This document shows positions 10,749-26,945 of a stretch of DNA of 64,000 bases, piece by piece. Position 1 is the stretch's first letter. Every line of letters starts with the position of its first letter. The notes below the pieces were generated by a model, which worked only from the letters and a program-made list of their open reading frames with translations, had not been told where the DNA came from and ran no database searches. Source of the DNA: Scleroderma bovista (Eukaryota; Basidiomycota; Agaricomycetes; Boletales; Sclerodermataceae); NCBI GenBank assembly GCA_037178675.1, contig JAYMGJ010000474.1, forward strand, positions 1 through 64,000. The letters are read 5' to 3'. The position numbers and the translations under genes are program-made.

Positions 10749-12210
10749 TCACTGATTCGCGCACTGTACCCGAGGTTCACCGTCGTGATCCTCATCCATC
10801 GCATCATCAGTTACGACGCGTGCTGATGAACGTGCGTCTGGCTCGTCGGCGTCAACCTCTTCTAGATGAACATTCCTGGGAAAATGTGGCAAAGGGTTGC
10901 GGCGGGGAAGGGCTTTCTCAAGTAAAGGAATACTGGAGGGATCGATGCTGTCGGGGAAGTTGACATTGAATTTCACGTAGAGGTCTCCAGGTTCGTGGTG
11001 CCGTTGTGACGGCATACCCTGGCCCCGGATGACCCTAACAGCTTCTAACAACGAAGTTAGTATGAGAGATGGGCCAACAGCGACCAGCCTCACCATTCTT
11101 AATAACCTCCCCTGGCACGAACCTGATGATCAGCGCTCGTTCATCGAGATGTTTGATGGCAACTTCGCCACCGCCAAGCGCAGTGAGAAGATCAACGTCA
11201 AGTTCAGTGACGAGGTTGTTCTCTTGGCGCTTGAACCGTTCATGGGGCTTCTCGTCAATGACAATGACAACGTCTCCGGACTCTGCGTTCGGGGATTGGT
11301 CACTCTCTCCGCGGAAAGTGATGGTTTGACCGCCTCTCATGCCCTTGTCTATGTGCACCTCGAGAATCTTCTTCTCTGGCAAGACCTTCTTACCCTTGCA
11401 ATTGTTGCATCGATCCTTGGCATTTATGACTTCGCCGGTGCCATTACATTCGTCGCAAGGGGACTGTATTTGCTGAATCATAGGGCCCATTTGGCGAATA
11501 GTGAGCTTGACACCACGTCCGTTACATCCGCCACAGGGCCGCGTTGCGCCTTCCTTGCCGCCACGACCACTACATTTTGAACATAGGACGTTGCGAGTAA
11601 GTGCAAGCTTGGTGGTTTTTCCACGGTAAAGATCCTCGAGAGATGCCTGGACACGATGTACAAGATCTTTGGTTTTGCGAACTTGGTTTCTTGCGCCGCC
11701 GCCGCCGCCGCCAAAGAAACTGCCTCCGCCAAAGATTTGACTAAATAGATCCTGAAAGGGTGTGAGAGGAACTGCAGGTGAACAACTAAAAATTTTGCGA
11801 CAAACCTGAGCATCCATGCCTCCCATTCCTCCCTGCTCTGAAAGACCAGCTTCGCCACGGGCATCATAGATTCTGCGTTTGTCCGCGTCCGACAATACCT
11901 CATACCTGAAGCACAAGTGAGACGGAAGACTGACTGTAAAGGGGGGGAGGGGCATACGCATGTGTGACTTCTTTGAAGAGCTCGGGATCGCCACCTTTAT
12001 CGGGGTGTAGTCTAAGGGCTCTAATAGCAAGATGTTGAGAATTTAGTCGGGATTTCCATCAAGAATGCCTTACTTCTTCCTGTAGGCCTTTTTGAGATCA
12101 CTATCGGAGGCGTCGACGGGCACCTCGAGGAGGTCGTAATATTTCCTGGGATTTCCCAATGGGTCGCAGTCGCTCAGTTGGAAGCGGTTCACTCACGTTT
12201 CCTTTACCAT
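10749..12210 (-). CDS. YDJ1: type A DnaJ (Hsp40) co-chaperone, Ydj1-like, predicted prenylated
   Basis: Stimulates Hsp70 ATPase activity and delivers unfolded clients in the cytosol and at the ER and mitochondrial surface. Domains in order: J domain (YYDLLEVPVDASDSDLKKAY, HPD motif in RLHPDKGGDPEL, ending AYEVLSDADKRRIYD); a glycine-rich linker (FGGGSFFGGGGGG); four CxxCxGxG zinc repeats (CSKCSGRG, CGGCNGRG, CDECNGTG, CNNCKGKK); and the C-terminal substrate domain (GMRGGQTITFRGESDQSPNA). The last four residues are CANQ, a CaaX box ending in Gln as in farnesylated yeast Ydj1, so membrane association is likely. Start ATG at 12210 gives MVKET, spliced in phase to KYYDLLEV. Length about 400 residues. 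It lies tandem with the NIT2-like gene, the only same-strand neighbour pair in the block. Confidence 0.93.
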
Positions 12211-12384
12211 GATGATGTGGGTAGGGAACAAGGAAAAAGGAATGAGATGGCGATGAAACGAACGACTATTATCGTTTTGAATGCGCAGACAGATGCTGTG
12301 GAATGTCTACGAATCTCCTAGAACGTTCTGCATTGCCTCGTCTCTTTTTGGAAACTCTGGGCTACTAACTACAGTGTACACTGA

Positions 12385-13809
12385 TCATTCACTCCCCTTG
12401 CTCACATCCGGGTACACATCAAACCGCCTCTGCGTTGTCACCGGAATGCCTGTCCTAGCTTCGTGGAATGTTGTCGGGTCTAAGAGTACTTGAGTAGACA
12501 CACACAACATACACCATATGCTCCTCACCGATGGATGTGTGTATGATACATTCATCCTCTGCCGCTTCAGCAATTATTTTGCCACTGCCCATGCGTTGGA
12601 AGTCTGGAGCGGGGACTGTCACAAAAAGTACTCACAAAGGATCTACGACCATAGAATGTCCCCACTGCCCAACCACTTGTCAAAGGGTCTTCCTATTCTA
12701 GTTTATTCAGACTCACCGCTTGGTAGTCTGCACTCAAATCCCGTGCAGGACTGCACATGGAAAAGAAGACTTGATTGTCAATCGCCCTAAAACACATGAA
12801 TTCGCCACTCATCATTGAGGAATCTGCGGCCTACCGTGCTCGCTGAAGAAGGCTCCAGTGGAGCGGCCCCGTCGTCGTGTTGAAAGCACCAGGATATATG
12901 AACATGTGACATCCTAGGTAGAGGTATCAGCCCTTGAACGAGCGGCCTCGCATTGCACCCAAACCTTTCCGTGCAGATATCATAGTTAACTCTGGGAAAC
13001 GGACATCATAACATATCCCAAGACCAATGCGTGCAAAATCTACATTCCGTCAGTTACCGAAGCAACCGTGGAGAATGAGGGCGCAGATACCTGTGTCGAA
13101 GAAGGTGGTAGAAGACCCTCCGGTAAGTGTCTCACTTTCCTGTAGGCAGAGTAATCCAGGTGTTATTCCTCATCGGGCTTAGTGAGTCCTACCTTGAAGG
13201 TTATTTTTCCTGGAATATCAACATCGAAGAGGTGGACCTTCCGGTGCATCGCTACTAGCGCACCTGTCACGGCCAGTAAAGCGAGCGTCTATAAGGATAG
13301 ACCGTACCACGACACCTACCAGTCGGTGAATATACCGTGGATGTATTGTATAACTTTTGGTTGTTTGCGTCTCTTTCCGGGATGGAGCCTTGGGATGGAA
13401 TTTGACCGGTGCAACTATTGCAATAGCATAGAACCTACCCCCGACCAACCAGACATTGGCCTCTTTTGCAGCTGAAGAAAGCATTTTCACGCTTTCGCTC
13501 TCGCTTGTCTGGACATTATAATCTTGTCCTTCGGTGTATCCGATCGTCTCAGCATAGGTGGGGAAGTGGGCAACACCGTAAGGGGAGTTGAAGCATTCCT
13601 GGTGAAATGAGTATACAGGAATCAGCTTGGGACGACACACTTACCGGCAAAACGATCATAGATGGCCTCGACCCAGGAGCACCATCTCCTTCCGCGGCTT
13701 TCATGATCATCTCACGAGCATGTCTCAAATTGGCCGACTTGTCTGTCCCAACGTCCCCTAGTTGAATCAGTGCCAATCTAAAAGGCTTGAAGGCAGGGGG
13801 GGTCGACAT
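12385..13809 (-). CDS. NIT2: carbon-nitrogen hydrolase, NIT2 (omega-amidase) type
   Basis: Nitrilase-superfamily amidase, probably omega-amidase acting on alpha-ketoglutaramate and alpha-ketosuccinamate, a metabolite-repair and glutamine-transaminase step. Catalytic triad in order: Glu in [10 protein letters not shown], Lys in [14 protein letters not shown], Cys in [13 protein letters not shown]. The substrate-side block [16 protein letters not shown] and the C-terminus [15 protein letters not shown] fit NIT2 better than plain nitrilases. About ten short introns. I chose the ATG at 13809 (MSTPPAF), but an in-frame ATG at 13866 adds 19 residues rich in Arg and hydrophobic residues with no acids (MFLNRPLRVVHSKLFRSYT), a plausible mitochondrial presequence, so two products may be made. 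Deaminated glutathione amidase (NIT1 type) is the main alternative. Confidence 0.85.
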
Positions 13810-13962
13810 TGTATAGCTGCGAAAGAGCTTGGAATGGACTACTCGGAGAGGGCGATTAAGGAACATCGATCTTAGTCGGCTCCCAGGAAGGTCTCGTCAT
13901 TGGCCCGTAATCTTATCTTCTTCGGCATTGCCGTGGAGGCTTCGTCCAGTGAGCACGGTGCA

Positions 13963-15242
13963 ATGACAGAGAAACCAATGGTTCTAACATTCTTCAGAGA
14001 TATACCAATGTCCCATTCAGACCTCAGCGTCCTCGCTCTCTACAATCCAGCTTGCGGAGACAACACCGCCAAAGAATTCTTCAAGACTCACGTTTTGCCC
14101 CGTCTTGAGCGTAGCAGTTTAATACCCTCAGCCATTGTGGCCACAGAGGGTGTGGGCCATGCAGGGACCGTTGTTGTCGACTTTCTCAAGCAGCATCAGG
14201 GAGAAGTTGCCATTGTCCTCTGCTCGGGAGATGGCACACTTCACGAGATAATCAATGCCCTCGCCTTCTCCTATACCAACACCACGCAGCGTGTGATACC
14301 TTTCGTTCTCGTCCCATGCGGAACTGCCAATGCACTTTACTCATCCCTCTTCGTGTCCAGCTCAGAACAGGATCCTATCACGAGTCGTCTATCTTCTTTA
14401 GAGGCCTTCATCGCTCATTCAAAGCCGAAACCGCTCGCTCTGGCGTGTACGTCGCTTGTCGGGGACACACTACAGCAAAACCCACGCACAGTTATCTCAG
14501 TCGTTGTCACCTCTACCGCTCTACATGCCTCGATCCTGAAAGATTCAGAGCTTTTACGGAAAGACATGACCGGCATCGAGCGTTTCAAAGTCGCAGCGCA
14601 GCAGAACATCACCCGATGGTACAGGAGCCGTGTGAGACTCTTGCCCATATCATCTACCGGGATTGTTCAGGTGTATGATGCGGACACGGACGACTTCGTT
14701 CCTCATCAAGGGTCACTAGATATGTCTGCTTCGTTTGGGTACTTCTTATCGACCGTCAACGTGGATCGCCTAGAACCTGCATTCCGTATTACCCCCTTAA
14801 TGTCACGTATTCCTCCACAGGATGTATCATTAGACGTCGTCGTCGTCCGACCAGAGCGTGATCCAGCCTTCACCTCGGATACACCTACATCAAGAGAGGC
14901 GTTCGCGAGGAAGACAGGTGTTGTCTTTGCTGGAGCGTACCAGAACGGAGGCCACATCCATTTCCGGTACAGACAAGATGGTGACATGGGAGAGTACAAC
15001 TCTGGACCAGCAGTGGTAGAATATTTCCGATGCGGTGGTTGGGAATGGGTGCCCGTGGGTTCATTTGCTCTTGGTTGATTTACATGATCAAGCTTACATC
15101 GTCCTAGGACGAGGCAGATGAGCGGGCGCATCTGGTATGCACTGATGGCGCAGTACTGGAGATTGCCAAAGGAGGCAAGGCGGTATGCAATGCAATTGCA
15201 ACCATTCCAAATGGTAACGTAGAATGCTTGGTATATACCTAA
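13963..15242 (+). CDS. lipid kinase-fold protein (DAGK_cat; sphingoid base/diacylglycerol kinase-like)
   Basis: ATP-dependent lipid kinase of the diacylglycerol/sphingosine kinase fold. It probably phosphorylates a sphingoid base or diacylglycerol, but the substrate cannot be read from sequence. Motifs are VLALYNPACGDNTAKEFF at the N-terminus, VLCSGDGTLHEIINAL (the nucleotide-binding GGDGT-type loop, here SGDGT) and LVPCGTANALYSSL. The C-terminal half includes SFGYFLSTVNVDRLEP. Almost the whole coding part is one exon. One terminal intron (after EWVP, removing a stop at about 15078) joins DEADERAHLVCTDGAVLEIA and extends the protein to TAA at 15240-15242. Start uncertain: in-frame ATGs at 13963, 13978 and about 14008 all precede the domain. 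The first Gly of GGDGT is Ser here. Confidence 0.82.
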
Positions 15243-15300
15243 GAGGATAGTGGCGAGTATTCTTGGGGAGAGAAGGTATATGCGTTCGATGGTTATGTTG

Positions 15301-16215
<915 letters not shown>

Positions 16216-16356
16216 CTCGCTATGGGTGGAAAGTCGGACGGGTGTATGATCGAGGTCTATTGATTTTGTTTATGTCCATTTGTACATAATAATCGCACTG
16301 CACCGATCTGCAAGTAGCATACTTGAACTGTTACACTCGTACCCAACGCTGCATGG

Positions 16357-17784
16357 ATGGATGCTGGCGTGTTCAGGTTGAATCACGGCTCAGATGTGTA
16401 TGTCGTCCGTTCTTGCTGTAACGAGGACGGTGCAGACCTTCTGGCACTCGGAGGAGAACATTCCGTGGAGGTGTACCAAATAGTGAGCCGTTCCCCGTCC
16501 TGCTTTCCCTCCTGTGGTCAAACTTATCGTTCTAGAATACCACATCATTGAAGCGGCTGGCAACGTTCCACATCGGAAACCGGATCACCGCGTTAGCCTG
16601 GTCACCTCGCTCCACGTCTCCTAGTCGCAGCGACGACTGGATATTTGAGTCCGTCTCGAAGCCCCTCTCTCGTGGCTGGAGTTGATCGACATTGTTTTAG
16701 GATCGCAGCAGCAAGCGCGGACTTCGGTCTGCACCTGTTAACAAAAAAGTCCACTGATGCTGAAAGCATGTTCCCGTTCGGAGGTGGCCTCAGCGGACAT
16801 CATGGAAAAATCAACGATATATGTTTCTGCGGGGGTCGCAACGAGGACAATGTTCGATACGTCGCCAGTGTGTCAGGTAAGTGGTTTCTTTCTTGTCCAG
16901 CTCTGGGGGACTTATGCACCAGGACGTGGATCAAGACGATAAAATGCTTATGGTGTGGGACCTGAATCCAACATTGGATATTTGTTCAGGAGTCCCTTCG
17001 CCTGTCCGATCACCGAGGGCAGGCGATTTGTCCTCGACCTCGCCTCATCCCCGTCCTCAGCCCACAGCCTATGCCATCGCGTTTTCTCATGCTCTGACTA
17101 CGGTCAATTCGCATCCGTCGAGCAGCAAAGAGTTCCTCGTCTCGGACTGCCGAGGCTCGGTGTTCCTTACCGACTGGAGAACCGACCCGGAGCTGACGGA
17201 ACAAGGCAGCTGGAGACATTCCGTCGTCGTGGAGCTGAATGAGTCCCGCGCCCTTTCGGATTCCTTGACGGCCACGACTTCGCAATGGAGCGGATTTGCC
17301 GCCTGGCGTCGCGACAGCGCTGACATGTACGGAGTGTTGGCTTAGTTGCCGCGTTTGTTTTTGGGATGACGTTCCTTTCATTTAGCGTCGGTGTCTCTTA
17401 TGGCCCGAGATTTTCCATCTGGGATCTGTCGAAACTCCGTGGCGGAAAGCCTTTGCATACGGGAACCAGTTTTCCTGAAGGCGGGCATTCGTTTCGGTTG
17501 GTCTCCCCTGTTTTCCAAGACGGGTCAGTTGGTCATGTGTTTTTACTCGCAGGTGGTGTTCTACGAACCCAGACTATTTTGCGATCTCTGCCCATTCAAA
17601 CACGAGGGGGGCTGTTATTCACGTACATAACGTCGGATATTTGCAGGCACAACCCAGTGTCATCAACGTTGCTTCTAGACCTCACTACATTCGTGACTTC
17701 GATTTCGTGGCACTGCATGGACAGCCCGTTCTCGCAGTGGCTTTCGGTCATCAAGTTGCCGTATTTCCCCTCGGAGACGATTGA
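16357..17784 (+). CDS. NUP37: WD40 protein, probable nucleoporin Nup37
   Basis: Beta-propeller protein resembling Nup37 of the nuclear pore Y-complex. Supporting order of motifs: start MDAGVFRLNHGSDVYVVR, LLALGGEHSVEVYQI, then FHIGNRITALAWSPR, GLSGHHGKINDICF, VASVSDDKMLMVWDLNP, SKEFLVSDCRGSVFLTDWRT, GVSYGPRFSIWDLSKLRGGK, HSFRWSPLF, NPDYFAISAHSNTRGAVIHV, and the final strand VLAVAFGHQVAVFPLGDD. This parallels the human NUP37 pattern (HHGVRVDGIAWSP, GHTDFINGL, ASVSDDHTCRIWNLE, DWLIWDITR, FRWS) but is inferred from memory of the family. Several short introns; the last exon is read through NPDYFAI to TGA at 17782-17784. It could be another WD40 protein, but the SVSDD and FRWS blocks in this order favour Nup37. 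It converges on the Zn2Cys6 gene. Confidence 0.62.
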
Positions 17785-17926
17785 TAGATCAGATGGCTTT
17801 GCCAGTACACGTATCCTAAAGTAAGAAATAACATGACCGATACAAGTATCACATTGCATTGCGACAGAACATCTACATAGCATTCGGGTATCTCGGGTGC
17901 ACCATGCGGCGCGGAGCCGTATTCAC

Positions 17927-20763
17927 CTAATTGCTTGTGAAATCATTTTGTGCCATGGTTTGGGGATAAGGATATTGGGTGTAATGAGCAGTGATGGCGT
18001 CCCCATACGGTGCGGTGCGGAATTGATCGGTCGATGCACCTACTATTTGTTCGTTTTCACCAAATCCGAGTTCAAACAGCATGTTCCGATAGTAGTTGAA
18101 ATCGGCATGGGTGTAGTCGCCGACGTTCATGGTGGGGACGGGTGGAGCTGCTCCTCCGCGACTGGCGACTCCGTTATAGAGAGCAAGAGTCGGAGTATTG
18201 GGTTGCTCTCTTGGGAATGCGTCTTGTGAGGTGGGTATTGGATAGTAACATTGAGGCATGGTCCTTATATCATCCGTTAGTGATCCTGTTTGCTGAGCAG
18301 TTGGGACAATGGATCCTAATGAACGGAGTCGGCAACGGTCGTGGATTTCAACGAAGGAAGACATACCCTGAAGGACGGGGTCAAGCTGGAGAGTAGGTTG
18401 GGATCCTGACCGTGTGCGCAATAGGTGCCACAAGAAACGTGCATGATAGCTAGCAGATGAAGAGGTGGGGGAGAGCTGGGCAGCTGCATTATACGCATCG
18501 GCAGTCCGAGATATAGCATCCTGAATCCGATGTGCGGCTCCCTCCGGCAGTTCGGTGTAGGAATTTCGGAGGAGCTGAGGGCAATGAGTTGGATGTTTGA
18601 TGGTAATGTGCATACCTTACCCTTAACAAGAATATAGCAGAGTACGCCGTCATGACACAGGTCGTTTCTTGACCGTATTGCTTTCCAGGTGAAACGGGGA
18701 TAAGTAACTGAGTGGGGAAATCAAGCGGAACACACACCAGAATAGAGAGCTCTCTGAAGTCTTTTGACGCGATGTGCAAAACATTCAAGGCGTGGTCGAA
18801 ACATGTTGACAGTGCCCGCAAATGGCTGCCAGCGCGGATTGTCTGTCGCATACAAACTCAGCATGTCAGATGTAAAAGGGTTGATTGCGCACCTGAGCGA
18901 GGTGGTCTTGCACGCCAAAGCTGTTCAAAAAAAGGCTAGTGTAAAGGCGGAAGAAACGGATGAAGGAGAAGTGAAAGGGTTCGCCGTTCGCTGCTGGACG
19001 AGTCAATACCAGTAAATGGGTTGAAACGCCATTCCCGACCTTTCTTCAATTCACCTTCCCATTTTGCTGACCACTGCGTAAGTTTGGCATTGGCATTCTT
19101 CAGTGCGATGTCGATACCGCATTCAATAAGGCTCCGGTTAGTATGTAGCATGTCTGTTGTCTCTGCCTGTAAGGATACACAGCTTGAGTTTAGTGGAGTA
19201 GAATGGAAGGCGACACAGACCGCAATCCGGCGGAGCTGAGTAAAGGACACAGTGACTACATCTTGACAGCGAGTGGAGCTACTGCTGTTGGTGTGCCAAG
19301 AATCGGAGTGCCTTATAAAATCATCCTGCTCCGGTGGTTTTTAGACGAGATGGTGTGAACATGAAGCGCCTCACCTCGGGAAGCATCCAGTGGCGACCCG
19401 TCTGCATGCTAAGACTTCTGTCGTGAACGAACAAGACAAGATATGTTCGTTCGCGATTTCTGCGTTCCCTCAACTGAAACTCGGTTTCATTCGGGGGCGG
19501 TCTCGCAACGAAGCGGTTGAGACCAAGCTCGACTGCCATCCGACAAGCCTTGTGTGTGATGATTTAGTGTACAAAGACGACTGTAATGTGTGACACCCAC
19601 ATAACCAATGTACATCCACGTGCGCTGGAAATGGGTGAGATACGAGTAGAGAGGATTCGGGCTAGGCTCACGTTGTCCTCCTGTTCCCTCCAGTAGGTCA
19701 TGCATGCAAAGGCTTGGACTACCTCGACTCGTTTCCACGCGTTCGAGAAGGCGCATACAGCGAGATCGTGAGCAAGACGAAGACAATCTTTGTAGAGGTC
19801 CGGTTCGAAGAATTTACAGCCAGCCATCATCAAGGCAGTAAAGAGGAAGGGACATCTTGAACGCACGTAGTCAAGGGAGTGCAGTGCGGTATCGAATAGA
19901 TTGATGAATGGGTTAAGGCGTAGCATGATGAGGTCGAGGAGGATGCGTGCCTTGTCCTCGGTGATGAGACCTGCGGATATTGGATCGTTGTGACCATCAG
20001 GGAGTGCGCATGGACGAGACTGGTTGTGTTCATGGTCGCTGCGAGAAGCCTGGGGTAAGGTAGTTGTGTGGTATGGAGACTTGGGCTCTGGGTTGAGTAT
20101 TGTTCTGAAAAAAGAGTTCTCCTTACGGATCATCTTGGCGGGAAATTTCTCGTCGCTTCGGTCACCATCATCGTCATCGTCGCCATCGGACAGGCGACTG
20201 CCTGGATGAGATGCAACGTTTGCAATCCAGGTAGGTAATAAGAAGGACGAACACACCTGATGAGCCGTATTGGTCGTGGGACTGAAGCGCGCCACCGAAT
20301 GGAGGATCCCCTTGAGGTGAACGCGAGTCAGCAGTAGGGTATACGGGGGATGTTGAAGCTTCGTTCAACTGCTTGAGCTTGGCGGCGTTCAATCCTTTTT
20401 CCAAGCGACGAAGCATTTTGGAGGCTTCGGACAACCTGTGGGGGATACGGTGGGACCTCGGAGACAAGAAGAAGGGATAACTGACTTTGAGCCGGGTTTG
20501 CGGCCGCGGCGATGTTTTTCGAAAATGCACCTGGAAAGCGTCTGGTGGGGATACCATGACAGGCATCGGCAGACACATACTCTGCGCCGGTCCTCTTACA
20601 GCGCTGGCAGGGGTTCTGGCCGTCTTCAGCTCCAACGCATTTCATCTAGGCAGGGTGAGCCGGCATGTGCTTTTCGCTGTGCTGAGCGAAGACGTACCTT
20701 GGCGGTGCGACAGACGGTGCACGCCCTTGCATTGCGAACGACGGGTGGCTTTGAGCTGTGCAT
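17927..20763 (-). CDS. Zn2Cys6 fungal transcription factor
   Basis: Sequence-specific nuclear regulator. The binuclear zinc cluster is assembled across one intron: RACTVCRTAKVRC then VGAEDGQNPCQRCKRTGAEY, giving six cysteines in the C-x2-C-x6-C spacing followed by the second triad. A helical linker (KRIERRQAQAVER, KMLRRLEKGLNAAKLKQLN) may dimerise. The fungal-specific TF domain follows: GLITEDKARILLDLIMLRLN, RSRCPFLFTALMMAGCKF, LAHDLAVCAFSNAWKRVEVV, then GLNRFVARPPPNETEFQLRE and HDRSLSMQTGRHWMLPE. The C-terminal 100 residues are low-complexity Pro/Tyr/Gln-rich (likely activation region), ending NDFTSN. A TATA-like tatatatac lies just upstream of the chosen ATG. The target pathway is unknown; the neighbours do not indicate one. 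Confidence 0.85.
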
Positions 20764-21786
20764 GGGGATGATTGTATATATACGGGGTGTAAGCGGTGAC
20801 GATGACGACGTACACGGACGACTGCTCGTCGGCACTCTCTGGCTGGGCTTGCATATCAAGGCACTCTCTGGCTAAGCGGGGGACGGTTATCAACGTCAAC
20901 AGAGACCCGGCGTCAGTTTATCGACCGGGGAAGATCGGTTAATTAAGTGCTAAAGTGAGCCCGACAGCGGGTCAGAATGCGACGATCAGGTGGCGAGGCG
21001 GACAGGAAGAACGCAGGGGGGATGGAAGGCAGACGCGTCCGCTGGAAAGCAGGAAGAGAGGCAGACGTGGCTATCGATGGGGGAGATGGGAGAGATGGGG
21101 GAAAGCTGGAGCACTGGGATCTGTTGCAAATAAAGCCGGGCGGCAAAAAGAACCTAGGTTGCCGAGCACGGCAATCAATTGGATGCCCGCCCATTTCCTC
21201 ATTGGGACACCCTGCCTCCGTGCCTCGCAAAATGAACGGGCACCTCTTGCGGGGACTCGAGCGAGCGAGCTCTGGACACAGACGGACGTGAAACACAGCG
21301 GGGAGCGCGCAGTCCGACGAGCAAGGAGGAATGCGTTATCAGAACTCGGTTCTCGAACATCCCAAAGTGGGAAACAGCACCCGGCAACATATTTTGATTC
21401 CGCGTGGGTCCACCGTCGAGCCCATCCTCCAAGTGCTGAGACCATCGCGAGCCAGAGTCAAGGCTGTAGCTTTCGTTACGTTGCGGTGCCCATTGTCTAT
21501 CTGCCTCGTGCCTTGTTTACAGCACCCAAGTCCTGTGGCGGACGAGCGTTCAAGCTGGTGGGGGGGAGGGCTCGCCAGCACGGTTCAGCTCGCTGTACCG
21601 ACGACGACTGCCGTGTGTGCATGTCGAACTTCGTGACTGTGGATTGGTGGCTTGGACGTTGGCGTAACTGCCTCGTGGACGGGACTGTGGTACCACTCGT
21701 CTTGAATCCCACGTCAACGACCCTTATAGTGCTAGTCTGGACTCTCCATCCCGCCCCCATCTTTCTGCCGTCGTCCGTCGCTATCC
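20764..21786. promoter_or_regulatory. 1-kb GC-rich divergent intergenic region
   Basis: The longest divergent spacer in the euchromatic block, between the Zn2Cys6 factor (minus) and the membrane protein (plus). It is GC-rich with purine-rich runs around 20,985-21,110. Open frames occur on both strands here (for example 20,955-21,845 plus) but are Arg/Gly/Ser-rich, overlap each other in several frames and carry no domain, as expected from composition alone. I treat it as promoter and leader sequence. Confidence 0.45.
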
Positions 21787-22670
21787 ATGTCTCCATGGCT
21801 TATTCTGCAAGTGCGCGACCTCGCTACCGGAACCCCCCCACATAACACTCTCTCGCTCATCTGTGCCGTAGTAGGCGGCACTTCCGCTGGGGTGGTCATT
21901 GCTATCGTTGCCATGCTCAGTTGGAAACGGAGATGGTGTTCTCAGAGGACACGTCGCGCTCCCCAACGGGAACATCCCCACGTCAGTCATTCCACATCTG
22001 TCCAGCATGCGTACTAACGTTGTCGGCGCAGCGTGGCGTCTTGGTCAAGAGGGAGAAAAATTCCTCGACCCACGCTTCTGAAAAGCAGCCTTCGTCCACT
22101 TCGAGTAGTCGCACCAGCAGCAATGCAATAGCCACTGAAAAAGCCCAATTGGCCGGTGTTCTGCCTATTGCCGATGCGGCACCTCCGCCGAACAGGCATA
22201 GCGTCCATTCGACGGTGATCCCCGTCAAACAAACGCCTTCGATCGTCAGGCCAACCTCGATCCACCTGCGGCCACCAAAGCCAAGAAGCATGGCTTCTGC
22301 CGAGGTACGATCACCTCTGGCTGATCACCTCAACAATGGCCTTTCATACAAATCATCAACAATCACTTGCTCCTCTGTGTATTCAACTCAAAGCGGGGAG
22401 GAGCGCCAGGTTCGCGTCCCCCCTTCTGTAATCTTGGCAGCTCTTGGTCCAAACATCGACCGGCTATCCTCTGTTGACGAGCATGCATTGGCTCCACCCG
22501 GTGCAGGTGTTGAACCAATACGCAGGTTCAGAGCATCAGCCGAAGTAACCCAGGAGCCAAATCGTCTCTCACACATCAGTGCTGGGTCCCTGCCCTTGAA
22601 TGTGCAGGCTGTGGATCATGCTTCCTCGGTTGGACTTGCCTACGGGGGAGAGGAGGAACAGGGATCATGA
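21787..22670 (+). CDS. single-pass membrane protein with low-complexity tail
   Basis: Not recognised as a known family. Two exons. The first starts MSPWLILQVRDLATGTPP and contains one strong membrane helix (LSLICAVVGGTSAGVVIAIV) followed by a stop-transfer cluster (KRRW, QRTRR). The intron (about 50 nt, gtcagt to gcag) has a textbook tactaac branch site, and splicing joins QREHPH to RGVLVKREKN in frame. The remaining ~215 residues are Ser/Thr/Pro-rich and probably disordered, ending EEEQGS. This layout (short outside part, one helix, long Ser-rich cytosolic tail) is common among fungal wall-stress-sensor-like or adaptor proteins, but no WSC or other ectodomain is visible and upstream exons could be missing. 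Function not assigned. Confidence 0.55.
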
Positions 22671-22819
22671 CTGGTGTGGTGCAGAGTGGATATGTATTCA
22701 ACCCCTCAGGACATTTGTGCCAGTAGCGATACTTTGTATGTATGACCAAAGATGTATGTATGTATTCTCCATGGCAGTACTTACTATGTAGCAGCGGTGG
22801 TGACACCCGTTCACTCCGA

Positions 22820-23500
22820 TCATTGGCCTCGTCCACCTCGTCCCCTTCCGCGTGAAAATCCTCCCCCGCGTCCACCTGGACCTCCCCTGAATCCTCCCCG
22901 AGAACCACCAAAGCCTCGCGAGCTCGACATCCCTCTTCCGCGGCCGCGACCTGGCTGACCTCCCCGTGCAGGTGGAGCACCACGCCCACGCCCACGCTTG
23001 GTGACACCACCCCGACCTCGTTCTGCAAACCGTGAATACCGTCTCACTAGATTTCCTTGCACATATATACCTGTGTTTTTTGGTTTCGGAAGGAAGCGCT
23101 CGACAGGCAGGAGTTTGTCACTTCCAATATACACCTTGTCTCCTTTTTGGAAGCTACTCGCAACCATTCCTTCCTGCATTTTGACCGAAAAGTATACTTC
23201 GTTTATCGGTCCAAGTATTTCGTCCACCTTGCCGATGACTGACTTGTTTTGCAGATATATAGGCGCATTGAAGTAGGGAACTTTGTCTGGGATCAGAGAC
23301 GCGCAGAACATCTCGTCCTCCACTGCGTGCAAGAACGACCCAGCTTCTGTTCACGGACGTTAATCCTTTTTTTTTTTGGGTAGGATGGGTGTGGGGTGCT
23401 CGCCTAGAACCGTATCCGGGGGACCCCAGGCTGGACCCCCTCCCCGCGAAAAACCTCTTGTGCCTCCTCGTACACCACCTCTTTGGGCTCCCCGATACAT
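22820..23500 (-). CDS. GAR1: H/ACA snoRNP subunit Gar1
   Basis: Nucleolar core protein of box H/ACA RNPs, which guide pseudouridylation of rRNA and snRNA. It has the classic three-part layout: a short N-terminal Gly/Arg domain ([20 protein letters not shown]), the central beta-barrel domain ([76 protein letters not shown]), and a long C-terminal RGG domain ([13 protein letters not shown] through [10 protein letters not shown]). The conserved PDTVLE junction is kept only if the 57-nt intron at 23403-23347 starts with GC (gcgagc) and ends AG; the nearby GT would delete two conserved residues. Its start codon is about 113 bases from the PEX6 start on the other strand. Confidence 0.93.
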
Positions 23501-23613
23501 GGTGATCAAGAGACTTTGACGCAGCTACTACGTCTGGCCCAGAGTTGCTATCAATTACGTAATCAACAAGCCAAATCTCGCTGTCTGCAACATCATATCC
23601 CTTGCTCGACGTA

Positions 23614-26945
<3,332 letters not shown>

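Noticed and set aside
11029..11580. 183-codon plus-strand ORF opposite YDJ1
   Set aside because: Exactly antisense to strongly conserved DnaJ zinc and C-terminal codons; a shadow of that reading frame.
20955..21845. 296-codon plus-strand open frame, and long overlapping minus-strand frames
   Set aside because: GC-rich low-complexity Arg/Gly/Ser composition, several frames open at once on both strands, no domain, no introns like its neighbours. Better explained as promoter and leader DNA.
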